Shown: positions 1 to 11,790, counted from the stretch's first letter. The stretch is DNA of 43,610 nucleotides from Parachlorella kessleri (GCA_001598975.1 BBXU01000782.1:1-43610), one strand, 5' to 3'. Notes: generated by a model not told the origin, from the sequence alone. Program-made: numbers and translations.

Positions 1-507
1 CACTCCATGGCGAATTGGATGTGCATAATGTGGTGCTCAATGGGTGTTACTGCTGGGCGCAGCACCAGGCACTCTCTGTAAAATAAGTTTTTTCCATGGG
101 GTCGTCCCGCCGACAACAGCCTCCAACAGGGGTTTCACACGGAAGCAGGGTTCCATGTTAGGTGGCTGTCTTGCTGTAGAACAATCCCTGCACACCCTGC
201 CTGGTGCCTCCTTTCCTGACAAGCTTGTGATAGATTTGACCCTGCCCAGTCCTCTCATGGCACTTGATGGCAGTAGGGCGCCTCGAATGCTGAAAATACG
301 GTGAGCTGCCGCCCTAGTGGGGCATCAGAGCTGCTGTGAAAGCCTGCGATTGGACAGTCGTGCACAAACTTCCCACCTGGCTGCGCCTGCGGGTTTAACA
401 CGTGGCAACACGGCTCTTCTAAGAACCTGGGCCGTTCTGCTGTATGTTCACTACTGCTTTGCTGTCCATCCATTTTCGCTGTTAAAAAGCCTTCAGTGGG
501 TGTATCC
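1..507. other. No gene recognised
   Basis: Open frames exist on both strands but none shows a recognisable domain, a coherent splice pattern or a repeat. The last part is probably the promoter and 5' untranslated region of the secreted-protein gene starting at 508. Confidence 0.4.
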
Positions 508-955
508 ATGACCATGTCGCGGACGCTCGCAGTGTCCGTGGTGGCCTTGCTGCTAGTCTGCAGCGCGGCTTCTGGCGCAGGTAAGCAGTCTCGGACCGTT
601 GCAGGCGCAGGGGCTGCACGGTGGGATGGCTTCCTGCCATGACGTGTTATTGTTGACAAGGTCAGGCGTTCCCTACTTCTGAGCTAGCAAAGCCGACCCC
701 TGACGCCTGCACAAACTCTAAAAGCCGTGTTGCGCTGCAGAGGCCGAGACGCCCTTCTGTAAGGACCAGCGAGCAAAGTGCGAGGCCGGGTGTGGCGGTC
801 TCAAGGTTGACTTCTCCTGCAAAGACGAGGCGGGAGCACGCGCCCTGGGCTGCAGCTGTGCCGGAGGCAGCAGCAGCTCTTCCAGTAGCAGCAGTGCGTC
901 CGTCTCCAGCAGCTCCTCAAGTGCTGGTGCGACGACCAGAACCTACACCCAGTAG
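508..955 (+). CDS. Small secreted Cys- and Ser-rich protein
   Basis: Two exons, 508-580 and 741-955, give 95 residues. The intron runs from gtaag to a ctgcag acceptor and both sides fit phase 1. Residues 1-23 form a clear signal peptide (basic start, run of V/A/L, then SAASGA). The mature part has six cysteines in about 40 residues (FC, KC, GC, SC, GC, SC), followed by a Ser-only stretch with a few Ala/Val and a TTRTYTQ end. The Ser-rich tail looks like an O-glycosylated stalk of algal wall or secreted proteins, but no family is recognised. An in-frame ATG two codons downstream (514) could also start translation. The product is expected outside the cell. A similar kind of gene lies at 8192-9114; these two flank the pair of single-pass membrane genes. 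Function unknown. Confidence 0.7.
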
Positions 956-2426
956 TCAGCAGCAGGCCTTGCACATCCAGCGGCAGCTGTGTGTCCTGAG
1001 CGCACCTCCCTGCTGGAAGACTGGTGAGACAGGTTGATGCAACGGTGGCCTGGCAAAGGCTTGCAGTCACTGTGACACATGCCACTGGCATGGGCTGGTG
1101 CCACTGCCTGTTGGCCCCACCATGGCCTGTCTACAATTAGGGCAGTGTGAAGGCAAGGATGTAATCCTGCGGGGTTGCTGTGGGTCTCTACATGCCCAGT
1201 GGCACATAGGGGGCTGGGTACGGCCGCATGCAACTCAGGTACTAAGGTTCCAGATGTGGTGCATGGTAGGCTCTTGTTACAGGCCTGAGTCGGTGGTGTG
1301 CATTGCTGAGCGGAGCTAGACAGTCATGTACAGAGGCACGGCGTTCGAATGTATCTTTGTGTATGAACGCTTCCGGAAGTGTTGCTTCTGCCTGCATGTG
1401 TTTGCTTCTCATGTGCCTTGTTGGGAGGGCAGTTGCGTGTGAGTGAGCTGCCTTTTCAGCCTACAGTATGTTATGTTGTCGTGGCCATGTCCAGTGGGTG
1501 CGTCGCTGCCTCACAAGCCATCGAAGATAGCCAGTAAGTTACAGTCTTGATATCTGAGACGTGCGTCCCTCTACACCACATTACCGACAAGGTTGGGTTT
1601 GTATGGTCCGTTGTGCAAGGAACGGCTTACTTGTGACTAGTACCTAGCATGCAGGCAGGGTTAGGCAGACAGACTAGTACTGGGAGCCGAAACAGCAGTG
1701 TGATACAGCAAGACACATGGAGCTCTTGATTCTGCGAAACATCAACAACCACAAGGCCTTGCAACGGAGAGGGGAAGGAGTGTGTACAACCATTGACGAG
1801 TGAATTAGCAAGAAGGGGGAAGGCCATTCCTAGTACACGACATGCCACACGACAGGCACAGCACTACGACAAACAGGCAACAAGTTCAGAAAGCCAGAGG
1901 GACGATTTATTAGGCAGACACCGCCACGCAAGTGCTGCCAGTCACTAGACTAGTGGACAGCTGACAATTTTCCTGCCTAGGCTTGAACAACAACAATTCA
2001 AGACACTTGCAGAAGAGGCCAGAGGAGGCAACCCTATATGGCCAAAATCTCAGCCGAGGGGAAAGAGCAATGCCCAGCCACGAGAAGCTAGGCGACACTT
2101 CCGAGACGCACACACACTGATGCCTAGGTACAGGCAATGCTGGTACTACGCAAGAGGGACCTCAGGCAGGACGCAGATGGTACACGACTCCCAATCACCA
2201 AACACACAGAGGACAGCGCAATAGCTGCTTCATTCGTTGGGGGCAATAAACCAGATTAGCCGCTGCCATGCAGCCCTGAAAACTGCTGGGTGGCTGTCAC
2301 CACCCAGTGACACAAGAGACGGCCAAGAACCAGCAGAGTCCCTGACGCATGCCAGTTGAGATTTCTTAGCTTTCTTCGGATTCCCACACATCCCAAACAA
2401 AGCCACTCTGGCAGCGCGTTTGCGGA
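956..2426. other. 3' untranslated and intergenic sequence
   Basis: Convergent interval between the + strand gene ending at 955 and the - strand gene ending at 2427. It should hold both 3' untranslated regions. I see no coding exon, repeat or RNA gene in it. Confidence 0.45.
1160..1164 (+). terminator. Possible TGTAA poly(A) signal
   Basis: TGTAA, the usual chlorophyte polyadenylation signal, lies about 205 bases after the stop at 955. A five-base match is weak evidence on its own. Confidence 0.3.
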
Positions 2427-4567
2427 CTAGAACATCATGCAGGGCAGCATCATGCCCAGCGCAAAGCCACTCATCGCGGACCGATGTGTCAGGGGGTCCG
2501 CCCGCGCAAGCCTCCTCCTCCTGTCCTCCTCCTCATAGCGCACTGCTGGGTGGATGTCCTCCGGGATGGGGGCAGGCCTTCGCCGGGGCACCACCGCAGC
2601 AGCAGGCGCGGCTCTGTTGAGGGGGGACGGCTGTGGATGTGGCACTGCCAAAGAGCTGGTTTCCGGCGCTGCAGGTGCTAGCGGGCGAAGGATGAAGCCT
2701 ATGGGTAGCTGGGGCTCCCCGGTGGCCTGGGTGCTTCTTGCCGCAACCCCGTCTCCTGCTGCTGCAGCTGCTGCTGGAGATGCGCTCGGTGCTGTGTGTA
2801 AGCCAACTGTGCCGCACTGACTGCTGCCTGCCTCACCCCCATTGAAGCCGGCGATGCCGCTGTCGCTGCCGTCTGGGCCGGCAGGCAAAGATGGAGCGTA
2901 TTCAGTGGAGGGTTGGGGTGTCATGGGTGCAAACCCTGCTGAGGTGCTGCTTCTGCTGCTCTCATTAGAGTGGCTGCGCTCCATGTTGGCACTTGGAGAG
3001 CCATCCAAGCAAGCCTCTGCACGGCGGATTAAGGGGAGGGCATAAGCAACAGGGTGCTGCAGTGCGCTTTCGAGGGGCGCACCCTGCAGTTGCTGTGTAG
3101 GAACAAGGCCTTGACAGGAACTTGGCTGGGCAAGCTGCCAAAGTGCGTTGCCTGTGCCATCAACCACGATTGCGGTCAGACTGGCTGACATGGGCAGCTT
3201 GCGCCACTGGCAGCTGCCAGCTACAAAGGGTTCCTGCACTGCTGAAGCAGGCCGATCTGCAGCCCCACCACTCCATTCCGAAAAGGAGCAACTGACCTAT
3301 GTCAAGCTTAACCGCCGACAGCTCCACGGCGGACGGCAGCTCGCTTTTTACGGAAGATTGGAAGGACAGCGCTACGCTCACGCTGTCATCTGGGCTGACG
3401 ACAACGATTGGGATCATCATGGAGCCTCTCTCTGCACGACAAGCAAGAGGGCAACATTGGGGGGATGCTTATTGACTTATGAGCCTCCAGGGGTCATGTG
3501 ATGGCATAAAATTCAAACCAACTGCATAAACCATGGGTGGTGCCAAAATAACGGGACTGTGCCTCACAGCATATGCTGCAACCTTGCGGCAAACCCTTTC
3601 CATTTAAAAGCTGCCCCTGCGCCATCAGAACCTAGCTCAATCCACTTCGACCCAAGGACAACCACCAAGTCAGTCAGGATGCTGCATCCTGGAGCAGCCT
3701 GGGCAGTACAGAGGCCCAAAGATGGAGCTAAATATGCGTTGCATGGCACCGCAATCGCTTCTGCGCCTACCTTTCAGGTCACAGCTGTCTTCGCTGCTGC
3801 CGCTCTGACGGGACACTGGGCCCGCCCCGCCCCGAGCGCCGCCAAAAAGGAAAGGGGATGCCCCTGGGGCAGGGATCGCGAAAGATGCCGTAGCAGGATC
3901 CCTTGCCCTGCCTTGGTGGCTGCCCCGCCAGCAGGCCCACCTCATCAGGAGGATGGCGCCAATCAAGAAAGCGGCAGCGCCGATGGAGCCGACAATCACC
4001 ACTGCACGCACGAGAAGAGGCACACTTAGCGAGACAATAGGCCATGGAGGGTGGAGGTGGCCAGGAGGAGCAATACACGATATAGCATTTGGGCTTGGGG
4101 CGGGCAAAGTCATACAGGGAGCGCCGCAGCATCCGCAGCAACCAGGGGTGCCGTGCACTCTGTCCGTCCACTACAAACCCCTTCACTGAACTGGCAGATC
4201 AGACAAGCCTACTGCCTGCCAGGCAAACCAGAAGCCTACAGGAGCCGTGGGTTCCACAGGCACAGCAACTGTACCCTTTGTGGCACAGCCCTCTGTTCCT
4301 AGCCCACCCTGCCTTCCAGAACGATGCTCCTAGCGGCACTTGTCCCACTCCCGGACAAGACTGCTGCTGCTAGAAATACACTCGACCACGCCCACCACAG
4401 CAGCCCAACCACCGCTGAGGCAACCCACCACCCACGCCCAGTGGGCAGTTGTGGGCATGGAGGCCCCCCAACACTGTACCTGCAGTCTGCATCTCGTGGG
4501 TAGAGGGGAAGTCAGACGCAGCTGCCTGCCCCACCACGCTGTCACCAAATCCGTCAGTGTGCCCCAT
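2427..4567 (-). CDS. Single-pass membrane protein with long low-complexity cytoplasmic tail
   Basis: Exons 4567-4480, 4001-3771, 3431-3352 and 3233-2427 join in phase (1,1,0) to 401 residues. After about 30 residues comes one strong membrane span (VVIVGSIGAAAFLIGAILL) followed by basic RWACWR, so the C-terminus is probably cytoplasmic. Next is a short conserved segment IPIVVVSPDD, then a long Pro/Ala/Ser-rich tail, an acidic-basic block YEEEDRRRRLARA and a hydrophobic end FALGMMLPCMMF. The gene at 6280-7932 has the same order, the same first two intron phases, and matching segments (FPVVVIEPDK; YEEQERRRREHQA). No named domain is recognised; signalling or scaffolding is only a guess. The start is uncertain: the ATG at 4567 gives a very short outer part, and further upstream exons are possible up to about 5200. 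Confidence 0.6.
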
Positions 4568-4573
4568 GCCTCC

Positions 4574-6279
4574 CTAGCTAGCAGCTTGGTGGGGAGGGAG
4601 ATTATGGAAGGGAAGGCACGGTCGGCCGTGCTAGGGGGGCTCACCGGGACTGGCGCTGCGTCAGGAAGCTGCAGGAAGGAGGCAGGCGTGCACGGTTTGT
4701 AGAGTGCTGGGAGGTGAAGGGGCCCTGCAAGAGTTTTGCAAGGTGTGCTGGTCAGCAACACCGCCCAGCGAAGGGTCTGCCACTGTGAAGCCAAGTGCCG
4801 TACAGGCAGTCCAACCTGTGCAGCCAGGTGCGCGTGCTGTGGCACACATATTTTGTAAGGAGGCCAACTCGGTTGAAGACAGGCTGTTCCCCAGCCTGAC
4901 TCGTCCACCAGTCCTTAGGGACCTAGGCCATGGCCAGTGCAAGGTATTGCGCGCATGATCGCGGACAGCGCGACGGCCAGTGACGCTGCTTCTAAGCCTT
5001 GCAAAGACAAACATGTATGTCCCTGCCTGCTCACCTCCTCTGCCACCCGTGGGACAGTTAATGTGAGCCGTGCAGGTTGCAGGACCGCGCAGGCCCAGGG
5101 CAGGCCAGGGAGTGTGTTGCCGTCCAAGGATATTTTACTGTTTGGTTTTCGCCGGCTGCGGCCTCGCTGCAGGCAGGTAACGTGTAACACGGTTAGTGAG
5201 AGAACCTGTCATGACGGCCGGGTGCCACAACACCGTCATCTGTTATGGCAGTCCATAACATACAACCTAGCCTGCTAGCAGTTGAGGACAAGGAGGGGTT
5301 GATGCCCTACCTAGGGCACTAGGGAGGTGACACACGTCTGAAGGCTCCTGCAAGGCTCGCTGTAAGGGACCTGAACATCGATTTCGCAAGATGCAATTGT
5401 CTGCTGTGCTAAGAGAAGAGTGGGCAGCTGCTTTTTCTGCTCCCCAGTTTTGGGATCATGGTACCGCAGAATCCTTGTCAGCAACTTTGAACCGCGTGCT
5501 GCTACAGGACGTGCGATCTCCACGACGCTCTCGACCGACACGTGAATAAACCCAGGAGCCTCGTGCAGTTACTGCCTCCGCGCTGAGGGAATGGAGGCTG
5601 CCAGCTTGGTATTTCTCACCCTCGGTACTGCTAGGGGCACTTCCAGGGACACCTGGTACGAGGAATACAGGTGTATGTCACACGTCTTGCCAAGGCAGTG
5701 CCAGGTCCGAATAGGTTATCAACCTGCCTGTTAGTGACAAGGTGGGACCGCTGGTGGTGGGCTGCAGTTGTCCTAACTTGTGCACATGGGGGTGTGCCTC
5801 ACAAAAACCTTGCCTGCACGTCTGCTGTGAACAGCCACGTGGTTCTACTGGCTCCTTTGTGCACTGGGTGGGCATAGCTGGCCAAAAACCCTGGTTGGAT
5901 TGGTGACAGCAGAACTTTTTGAGTGGTCACGGTCACCGGTCACGCCGACTCAACAAGCCGGCACAGCTGGACATCACCTGGGTCTGCATCCGAGATGCAG
6001 CCTGGGGGTGTGTAAGCCATCCTGGCCAAATAGCTTGTACCTTGACGATGCCTAGGTTATATGTCTGTTGAGCACATATTACTTGGCTGCGTCTCTAGTC
6101 TCAGCAACAGCACTGCCTAGCCCCGCGCAACAAAATGACATGTGGCAGCGCCAGCGAGCAGAGAAGAAGAGAGCAGCGACACACAAGGCTCACAACAAAC
6201 GACAGTCCACTGCTTGTGCCAAGTGCCAAGCCATCACACAACAGGTCTGTTGGCTGGCAGTGCGAGAGGGCGGGGCACC
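4574..6279. other. Interval between the two single-pass membrane genes
   Basis: Should hold the promoter or unplaced 5' exons of the gene ending at 2427 and the 3' untranslated region of the gene ending at 6280. Peptide stretches around 4740-4830 and 4930-5100 (- strand) read plausibly (for example VADPSLGGVADQHT) but I could not link them into a model. Confidence 0.35.
5311..5541 (-). other. Orphan open reading frame, possible exon
   Basis: A frame of about 76 codons with ordinary protein-like composition (RILRYHDPKTGEQKKQLPTL). It opens with GTG, not ATG, and reaches back only to an in-frame TAA, so it would have to be an internal or last exon, or a relic. I see no partner exon and no family. 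It may be 3' untranslated sequence of the gene at 6280. Confidence 0.2.
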
Positions 6280-7932
6280 TCATCGTGTCAAACTCCAGCC
6301 AGGAAAGATAGGCACCCTGTTGAAAGACCTGGCAAGCTGGACAGCCTGGTGCTCTCGACGCCGCCGCTCTTGCTCTTCGTAAGCCACACAGAGTTCTCCA
6401 TCGTCACTCCGGCCTGCAGTCATGGACGGTAGCTGCCGACGAGCAATCACTGGGGCCAGCCTTGGCTGTTGTTGCTGGTGCCCCGCGTGGTGCCGCCCGT
6501 GCTGCTCACACTGCTGCTGCTCATGCAGCTGCTGCTCCCCATGCTGGGGCTGCTGCTGTCGCCCTCCCTCTTGCAACCCCAGCCCCTCCTGTTGGTTGCT
6601 ATAGTTCTCAAAAGGCTGGGGTCCAGCCCCCCGGCCTGCTGCCTGACTTGCGTAGTGATCTCCCTCAGCCACAGTTACGACCGGCAGCGGCAAGGGTGGG
6701 GAGCCAGGAAACATGGCTACCAAGCCAGATGCAGCCCCATCGCTGAGGATGGTGCCTGCATGAGCAGCGGCAAGGAGGTGCACATATTTAGTGCCAATGA
6801 CTCTTCAGCAACGCCCTGCAGGATCCATGCATGTTTTGTGTGACTCCACAATGGAGTGAGCTGGTGCCCATCCCCAACCTCCGCAGGACTCGGCCCGCCA
6901 GTTGCATCTCTACCACTGGCAACAGTCACTGTGCTAGCCTACAGCACATTGACGACACGTCAACAATAAATGAAGCGCACCTCACCATTAAGGACCAGCA
7001 CTGCCAGCGCCGGATGCACATCCAGCAGGCTGGAACCGCTCAACAACGCAGAACAGCCTGCACCTGGAGCAACATATGAGGGTTCTGCCAGCGTACCTGT
7101 GTCCTCCACAGCAATCTTGATAGTCTTGTCTGGCTCGATCACCACTACAGGGAAGGTGGTGGGTAAATGCTCTGCATGGTACAAGGAACATGAGCACCTC
7201 AGTATCCAGCAAGTGCCACATGCTTGGGACAAGCGCCCGCTGGGGCATTCCACCCTGTCATATGCCAAGGTGCCATGCCCACCGCACATGCCCAAGGAGG
7301 CAAGGGCCCTTGCTTAACGCCGGACCCAGCATTCGCGCCTGGTGCTGCTTCCCGTGTGCCTCTGGATTCATGCAGACGGCCTGTTACTGGATACCACGTG
7401 CTGCACTTACACCCACCTGCACCCTGCATCAGGTGTGGCCTGGACTCGACAGCCGCCACTACACCCTCGCTGGCATGCCTTGCCGCACGAGATCCGCCTT
7501 CCGTTGTGTACTGCCCAGTGCTGGATAACTTGGGCTGTCGCAGGAACCGCCAATAAAGGTACATGAGGACTACCAAGGTCACCAGCGTGCCAGCCATAGC
7601 CCCCAGGACCGTCACTGCAGGCCAACGGGTGCATGAATTGCAAGCAGGTTCGCCAATGGGGAGCAACACCACATCAAGCTGACTGCACATTGTGACATGC
7701 ACGGTATAGTCTTGTGTGCTACCCAGGCGGGGCTGAACAGGCCTGCACATCAAAGCTAAATTTTGATGAACAGTGCTGCTAGCCCTGGCACCCCCTCACC
7801 TATCATGGGTGTCCCACTAGCTATTGTGTTCTTTACTGCACCCTGTGACGTCCTTGGCTCGCTGGAAGGCGGAAGCCAGGCCCCTCCATGTTGCTGCGGC
7901 AGTGCTGTGCCCACCAGGGGTACTGTGGCCAT
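6280..7932 (-). CDS. Single-pass membrane protein with Gln-rich cytoplasmic tail, paralog of 2427-4567
   Basis: Exons 7932-7800, 7614-7417, 7171-7097, 7063-6986 and 6755-6280 join in phase 1 throughout to 319 residues. The membrane span is TVLGAMAGTLVTLVVLMYLY with a basic WRFLRQ border. Then come the conserved FPVVVIEPDKTIKIAVEDT segment, a hydrophobic LLDVHPALAVLVLN segment, a Gln/His-rich stretch and the block YEEQERRRREHQAVQLARS shared with the paralog. Splice sites line up with the paralog at the membrane exon and at the PVVV exon, which supports both models. The open frame extends upstream of the chosen ATG through acceptor-like sites to about 8087 (PWTFPQGAFSTSG..., and NLT just before the ATG), so a longer outer domain is possible. 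It is divergent to the secreted-protein gene at 8192. Function unknown. Confidence 0.65.
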
Positions 7933-8191
7933 GGTGAGGTTTACCGAGGCAAGAACAACTCGCTGACCTGTGGAAGCCTTTCCTCACATAACCAGGTGGA
8001 CGAGGCCGCGGCATGCAGCTGGCCGGAATTGCACCTGACGGCAGGCACCCCAGAAGTCGAAAAGGCGCCCTGTGGGAAGGTCCAAGGCTAGGCAGAGTCA
8101 ATACCTTAAGAACGCTGGGGCCCCAGAACTTCACAATTTTTTGTGCAGGTCATACTAACTAAGGTGTCCAAGGCTACCTATCTAGTACCCA
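7933..8191. promoter_or_regulatory. Divergent intergenic region, candidate bidirectional promoter
   Basis: Only about 260 bases separate the start chosen for the - strand membrane gene (7932) from the ATG of the + strand secreted gene (8192). Both promoters would lie here unless the membrane gene has further 5' exons. No clear TATA box is visible. Confidence 0.3.
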
Positions 8192-9114
8192 ATGGCAAAG
8201 CTAAGCACGATATTATTAACCACCTGCGCTGCCGCAATCGTGTGCCTAGCATTGGTGGAGGGCACGTGCAAGAAGGACTCTTATGTGAAAAAGCCAGGGG
8301 ACGAGTGCTTTGGGGGCTACACAGACATTGCTAGTAAGCACTTCGAAGAATTCATGTTTCTCTTGGTCGAGTTGTTTGTTGCAGGGGCCTCCATGTGGGT
8401 TGGCAGCATCAATATGAGCAACAGTTGCCTGCCAACGCTCATGAGCATGCATGCAGGCACCTGCTGGCAGAAGTGCAGCGACCTGGCAAATTTCACGCAG
8501 TCCAAGTTCAAAGGTGAGGCTGCCCGGCAACGCATACCCGAGCCACAAAGGGGAACGGCATCCCCACTTCCCCCCACCATGCGCCCTCTTTAGGGTGGTA
8601 TGACAGCGCGGTGCCCTGTGCATTGCATAGGGCTTCCATTCCTCAAACTAGGCTCCCTGACTGACGCACACCTCAGTAGCCTGCAGATAACCTGAATGAC
8701 TGCGCCAGGTACTGCACAGTCGACTCAGCACAGGTGAGCTATGGAGCACCACAACCCATGCGGCCGACCGCATACTTGAACAACATGTTAAGGGGTCTTG
8801 TGTTGGAGATATTAGAAAACCTCACACTGGGGTTCCTACACCAAGCTATAACACATACCCAGGCACGTGTCCCAGGCAACATCTCTGCCTCAGCGGCGCA
8901 CCGCTTCGCATGTTGAGGTAACAGCCATGTGTGCCCCCATTTCGCACTTCTCCCTTTCCTACACCAAAGGGAGCTGCCACACGACCCAGCCGCTGACGGA
9001 CATGCATGGCCAGTGCTGCAGTGTGCCAAGGTCACCACAGCTACGGCAGTCACGCTGGTTGTGCTTTCGCTTACCGGCACATATGACGACTGCCCCACCA
9101 ACCGCACGAAGTAG
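8192..9114 (+). CDS. Small secreted Cys-rich protein
   Basis: Exons 8192-8333, 8385-8513, 8687-8733 and 9022-9114 join in phase (1,1,0) to 136 residues. Residues 1-24 are a signal peptide (MAKLSTILLTTCAAAIVCLA, then LVEG). The mature chain carries about nine cysteines (CKK, EC, SC, CW, KC, DC, YC, QC, DC) and N-glycosylation sites NMS, NFT and NRT. The first three exons are well supported by splice signals and phase. The last was chosen because its ctgcag acceptor fits phase 0 and gives a short Cys-containing end; reading through the third donor would instead end at 8916. No family is recognised. It is expected to be secreted, and is divergent to the single-pass membrane gene at 6280-7932. 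Confidence 0.55.
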
Positions 9115-10308
9115 AGGACGACTGCCAGGAAGTGAGCCGCAGGCACAGCAGTGGCGGCAGTGACATCAGGGGTATGCTTCTCGCCAAAGTGATGAAAGAG
9201 CCCGTACCATCCGCCTCCCTACTGCAAGTAGATGAACACCCTAAAGACATAAGCAAGAGTATGAGAAACTAGTAGTCCAAACTGTCAATAGGCGTTGTGC
9301 ACAGGTGTATCCAGGTGAACATGTGCTGTCATGTGCCTTGACCTAGGAAACTTTTGTACAGCCTCCTTGGTATGCAGCACTGCCAGGCCACCGACAGCAT
9401 GAATGCAGGTGTCAAGGTAATGGCTGGCAGCAGCCAGCCACCTTTGCCCACTCCCTTCAAGGTTGTCCACTGCTCAGCTTGCGATATTCACTCCTCAAAC
9501 AAGCTTCACCTCATGCCCTGGGAAACAGGTTGCAAAGACCATGCTTGAGCACTTTACGGCTGGACGGCAGTGGGCTGCAGGAGTCTAACAGGGCTGAAGT
9601 TTAACCTTAACGGCCCGGGCCATGAGTGGCAAGGTGTCCATGAGGACACCAGCCATAGCTGCCACAGCTGTCGTACACCCCCAGGCTCAAGTAGCTCGGT
9701 AAGAGAGAAGTATGCGTTAGGCGGGAAGTCTCCAGCAGAAGGGGGGTCTTATACGAGGAGTACTGGGCTTGCAGCCTACGCACGGTCAAAACCTTGTCAT
9801 GGAGCATGACTCGTGGCAAGGCCTTTCACCTACCATTTGTTTTAAGCAACCCAGCAATTAACCCCATCCCTCAGCTAGCTGCAGCTCTCTTCTTTCATTA
9901 CTCTTAGGTGACTAAGGCCCGCTGGCGGGGAGAAGCGACTGACAATTTAACCTCTCTAAGTTGAACGTCTTACCGTTGTTTGCCTTCAAGACAGCTTCAA
10001 CTCCTCCACACATCCTCCCCGGAGCCTCGCAAGCCCCCAGCCGACGAACACACACCTGGTAAGTGAGAGAACAACTTTGCAAGTCACGCTGGTCGCTCCG
10101 TGGGCCACTGATGCTTGGTTCAATTTTCGCAAAAGCTGTGATAACCTTTGTTTCTGCTTGGATACTCTGATTTCTGCTGCCTGGTGCCCTAGTCTCTTGC
10201 CATCCTTCAAACTGATGTAGTGCTCTCACACTGACCTGCGCCTGACTCCTGGCCCCTTCAGCCCAACGACGCCACTGCTGCTATCTGCTGCTGCAGTCTT
10301 TGCGAAGA
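9115..10308. other. Upstream region of the 10309 gene, no other gene seen
   Basis: Open frames occur here (for example - strand 9912-10229) but lack recognisable motifs or partners. The part next to 10309 should hold the promoter and 5' untranslated region of the four-helix gene. Confidence 0.4.
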
Positions 10309-11682
10309 ATGAGCTGTTCCACCGCTATGGCTGCTGTGGCTCTGGCCGGAGGCGCCTGGCTTGGCTGGGTTGTCTATATAGCTGCAGTCGGTTCGCTGCA
10401 CTACGCCTGCCACCATGGTACGCCGCCACTCCACTTAGCTCTGTTTCCTGCTGCCCTTGCGCTTGCTGCTTTTGGGGCAGCCGTGTAGGGCTCCCTGCGC
10501 TTGCAGTCCACTTTGCTTAGCCCTCCCATCCTGCCTGCCTGCAGATATCGCTTACCCTTATCGCGCTGCCCTGATGAGCCTCAGTGGCATGGTCTCGAAC
10601 GAGAGCTGCTCGTACACTTACGGCTGTGAGTACCTGCATGCCCCCTCCACTGGCAATGCAGCGACATGGGATAAATATCTGCACTTTGGGGTGTCCAGCG
10701 CAGGTGTCCTCGCATCCCTGGCTTGCAAGCCGTCACCCACTACGTGTTGATCCACTAGCTGAACTCTTTGTTGTAGGGTACTGGTTCTTGACCTTTTTCC
10801 AGCTCTGTGCGGTGATCTATGCGGGCGTGGCTGCCGTGACCCGCGGCTATCTCAAGGCTGGCGCCCTGGTCCTGCTGGCCATCATCACCACCCTTCTCCT
10901 CAACTCTACCAAGGTCAGTGGCGCCCCTTCTTCCTAGGCAAACCTAGTTTATTCCCAAACTCCCCGCGCCTGCAGGCAGCTGCCTCCATATGGTTTCATG
11001 AGGTTGCTGGTTTTGAAGGTCGGTCAAAGTGACGTTTGGGTCTAAAGTGTTGCATCCATAGGAGCTTGCGCCAATGCACGCCCAGGCAGCCCCTTGCAGG
11101 TGTTCCTTTCCCTTCTCTACAACGTGGGTGATGTGAACCCCCCAGCACTGATGCACACCAGCGCCATCAAGTGTGCCCTGGCCGGCGGCATCATATGCGT
11201 TGTCTTCAACGCACTTTTGGCAGTTGCTCTTGGGTGGAGGCAGGACTGCGAGTGCGAAGGTGGGTGGGCAGAGTGGATGTCAGGTGTGGCTGGCATCTGC
11301 TGCGTGTGATATGCTCTTCTCTGCAGCTGTATGCCATCAAGGACTTCGAGAGTCTCATCCGCGTGTAAATCAGTGAGAATCAGCAGGCGACTGATGCGTT
11401 TTGGCTATCGCTAATGGCTTAGGAGGCCTCCGGCACCTGTCAGTCTTCGTAACATTCTGGATGCCTGGTGTTCGCTCTCTTCAGTATGGCTGGTATGCAA
11501 AGCACCTGAACCATGCTGCCCTATGCCTACTTGCTCTCGCTCTGACTGCGGATGTGCTACACCTGCTTTCCGCAGACAACTGCTGTGGAGCCTCTGCACC
11601 AGGTACTAAAGGCGGCAGCATCCTCCCCTGTTGTGGACAAGAACATCCAGGCTGGCGGGAGGGTGTGAAGGCCTTACCTTGA
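10309..11682 (+). CDS. Four-helix membrane protein, short type
   Basis: Exons 10309-10417, 10545-10625, 10777-10913, 11100-11259 and 11576-11682 join in phase (1,1,0,1) to 197 residues. Helices: AAVALAGGAWLGWVVYIAAV; YWFLTFFQLCAVIYAGVAAV; GALVLLAIITTLLLNSTK; KCALAGGIICVVFNALLAVA. The first outer loop holds SLHYACHH and SCSYTYG; the tail begins with CECE. The first four exons match the gene at 18422-19513 exon by exon, with the same phases. The last exon is less sure; it was chosen for its strong acceptor, its Cys-rich content and a total length close to the paralog (199). The YWFLTFF, STKVFL and CALAGG segments align with the longer four-helix genes in this window. No known family is recognised; a MARVEL/Nce102-like fold is a guess. 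A degraded inverted copy follows at 12925-13838. Confidence 0.75.
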
Positions 11683-11785
11683 TGGTTCCATCAATAGCTG
11701 TGAATGCTTCTGGGTTTTATGCGGGTCATCCATGTTCACTTTTTCTGCTAACTTGTCCCCTGCTCCGTGCCAAAGTACTGTGCAA

Positions 11786-11790
11786 TGTAA
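11786..11790 (+). terminator. Possible TGTAA poly(A) signal
   Basis: TGTAA lies about 100 bases after the proposed stop at 11682, a normal distance for a chlorophyte 3' end. Confidence 0.4.

Noticed and set aside
1340..1355. tRNA-like T-loop (gttcgaat)
   Set aside because: No pairing stems or acceptor arm can be drawn around it; chance match.
3670..4186. Two overlapping - strand frames across the membrane exon of the 2427 gene taken as separate genes
   Set aside because: Only one frame continues in phase through the splice sites shared with the paralog at 6280; the other is a shadow.
11327..11368. Candidate last exon LYAIKDFESLIRV of the 10309 gene, behind a good ctgcag acceptor
   Set aside because: The frame does not fit the phase-1 end of exon 4, and a donor giving phase 0 would need a 23-base intron. 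The exon at 11576 fits phase and expected length better.
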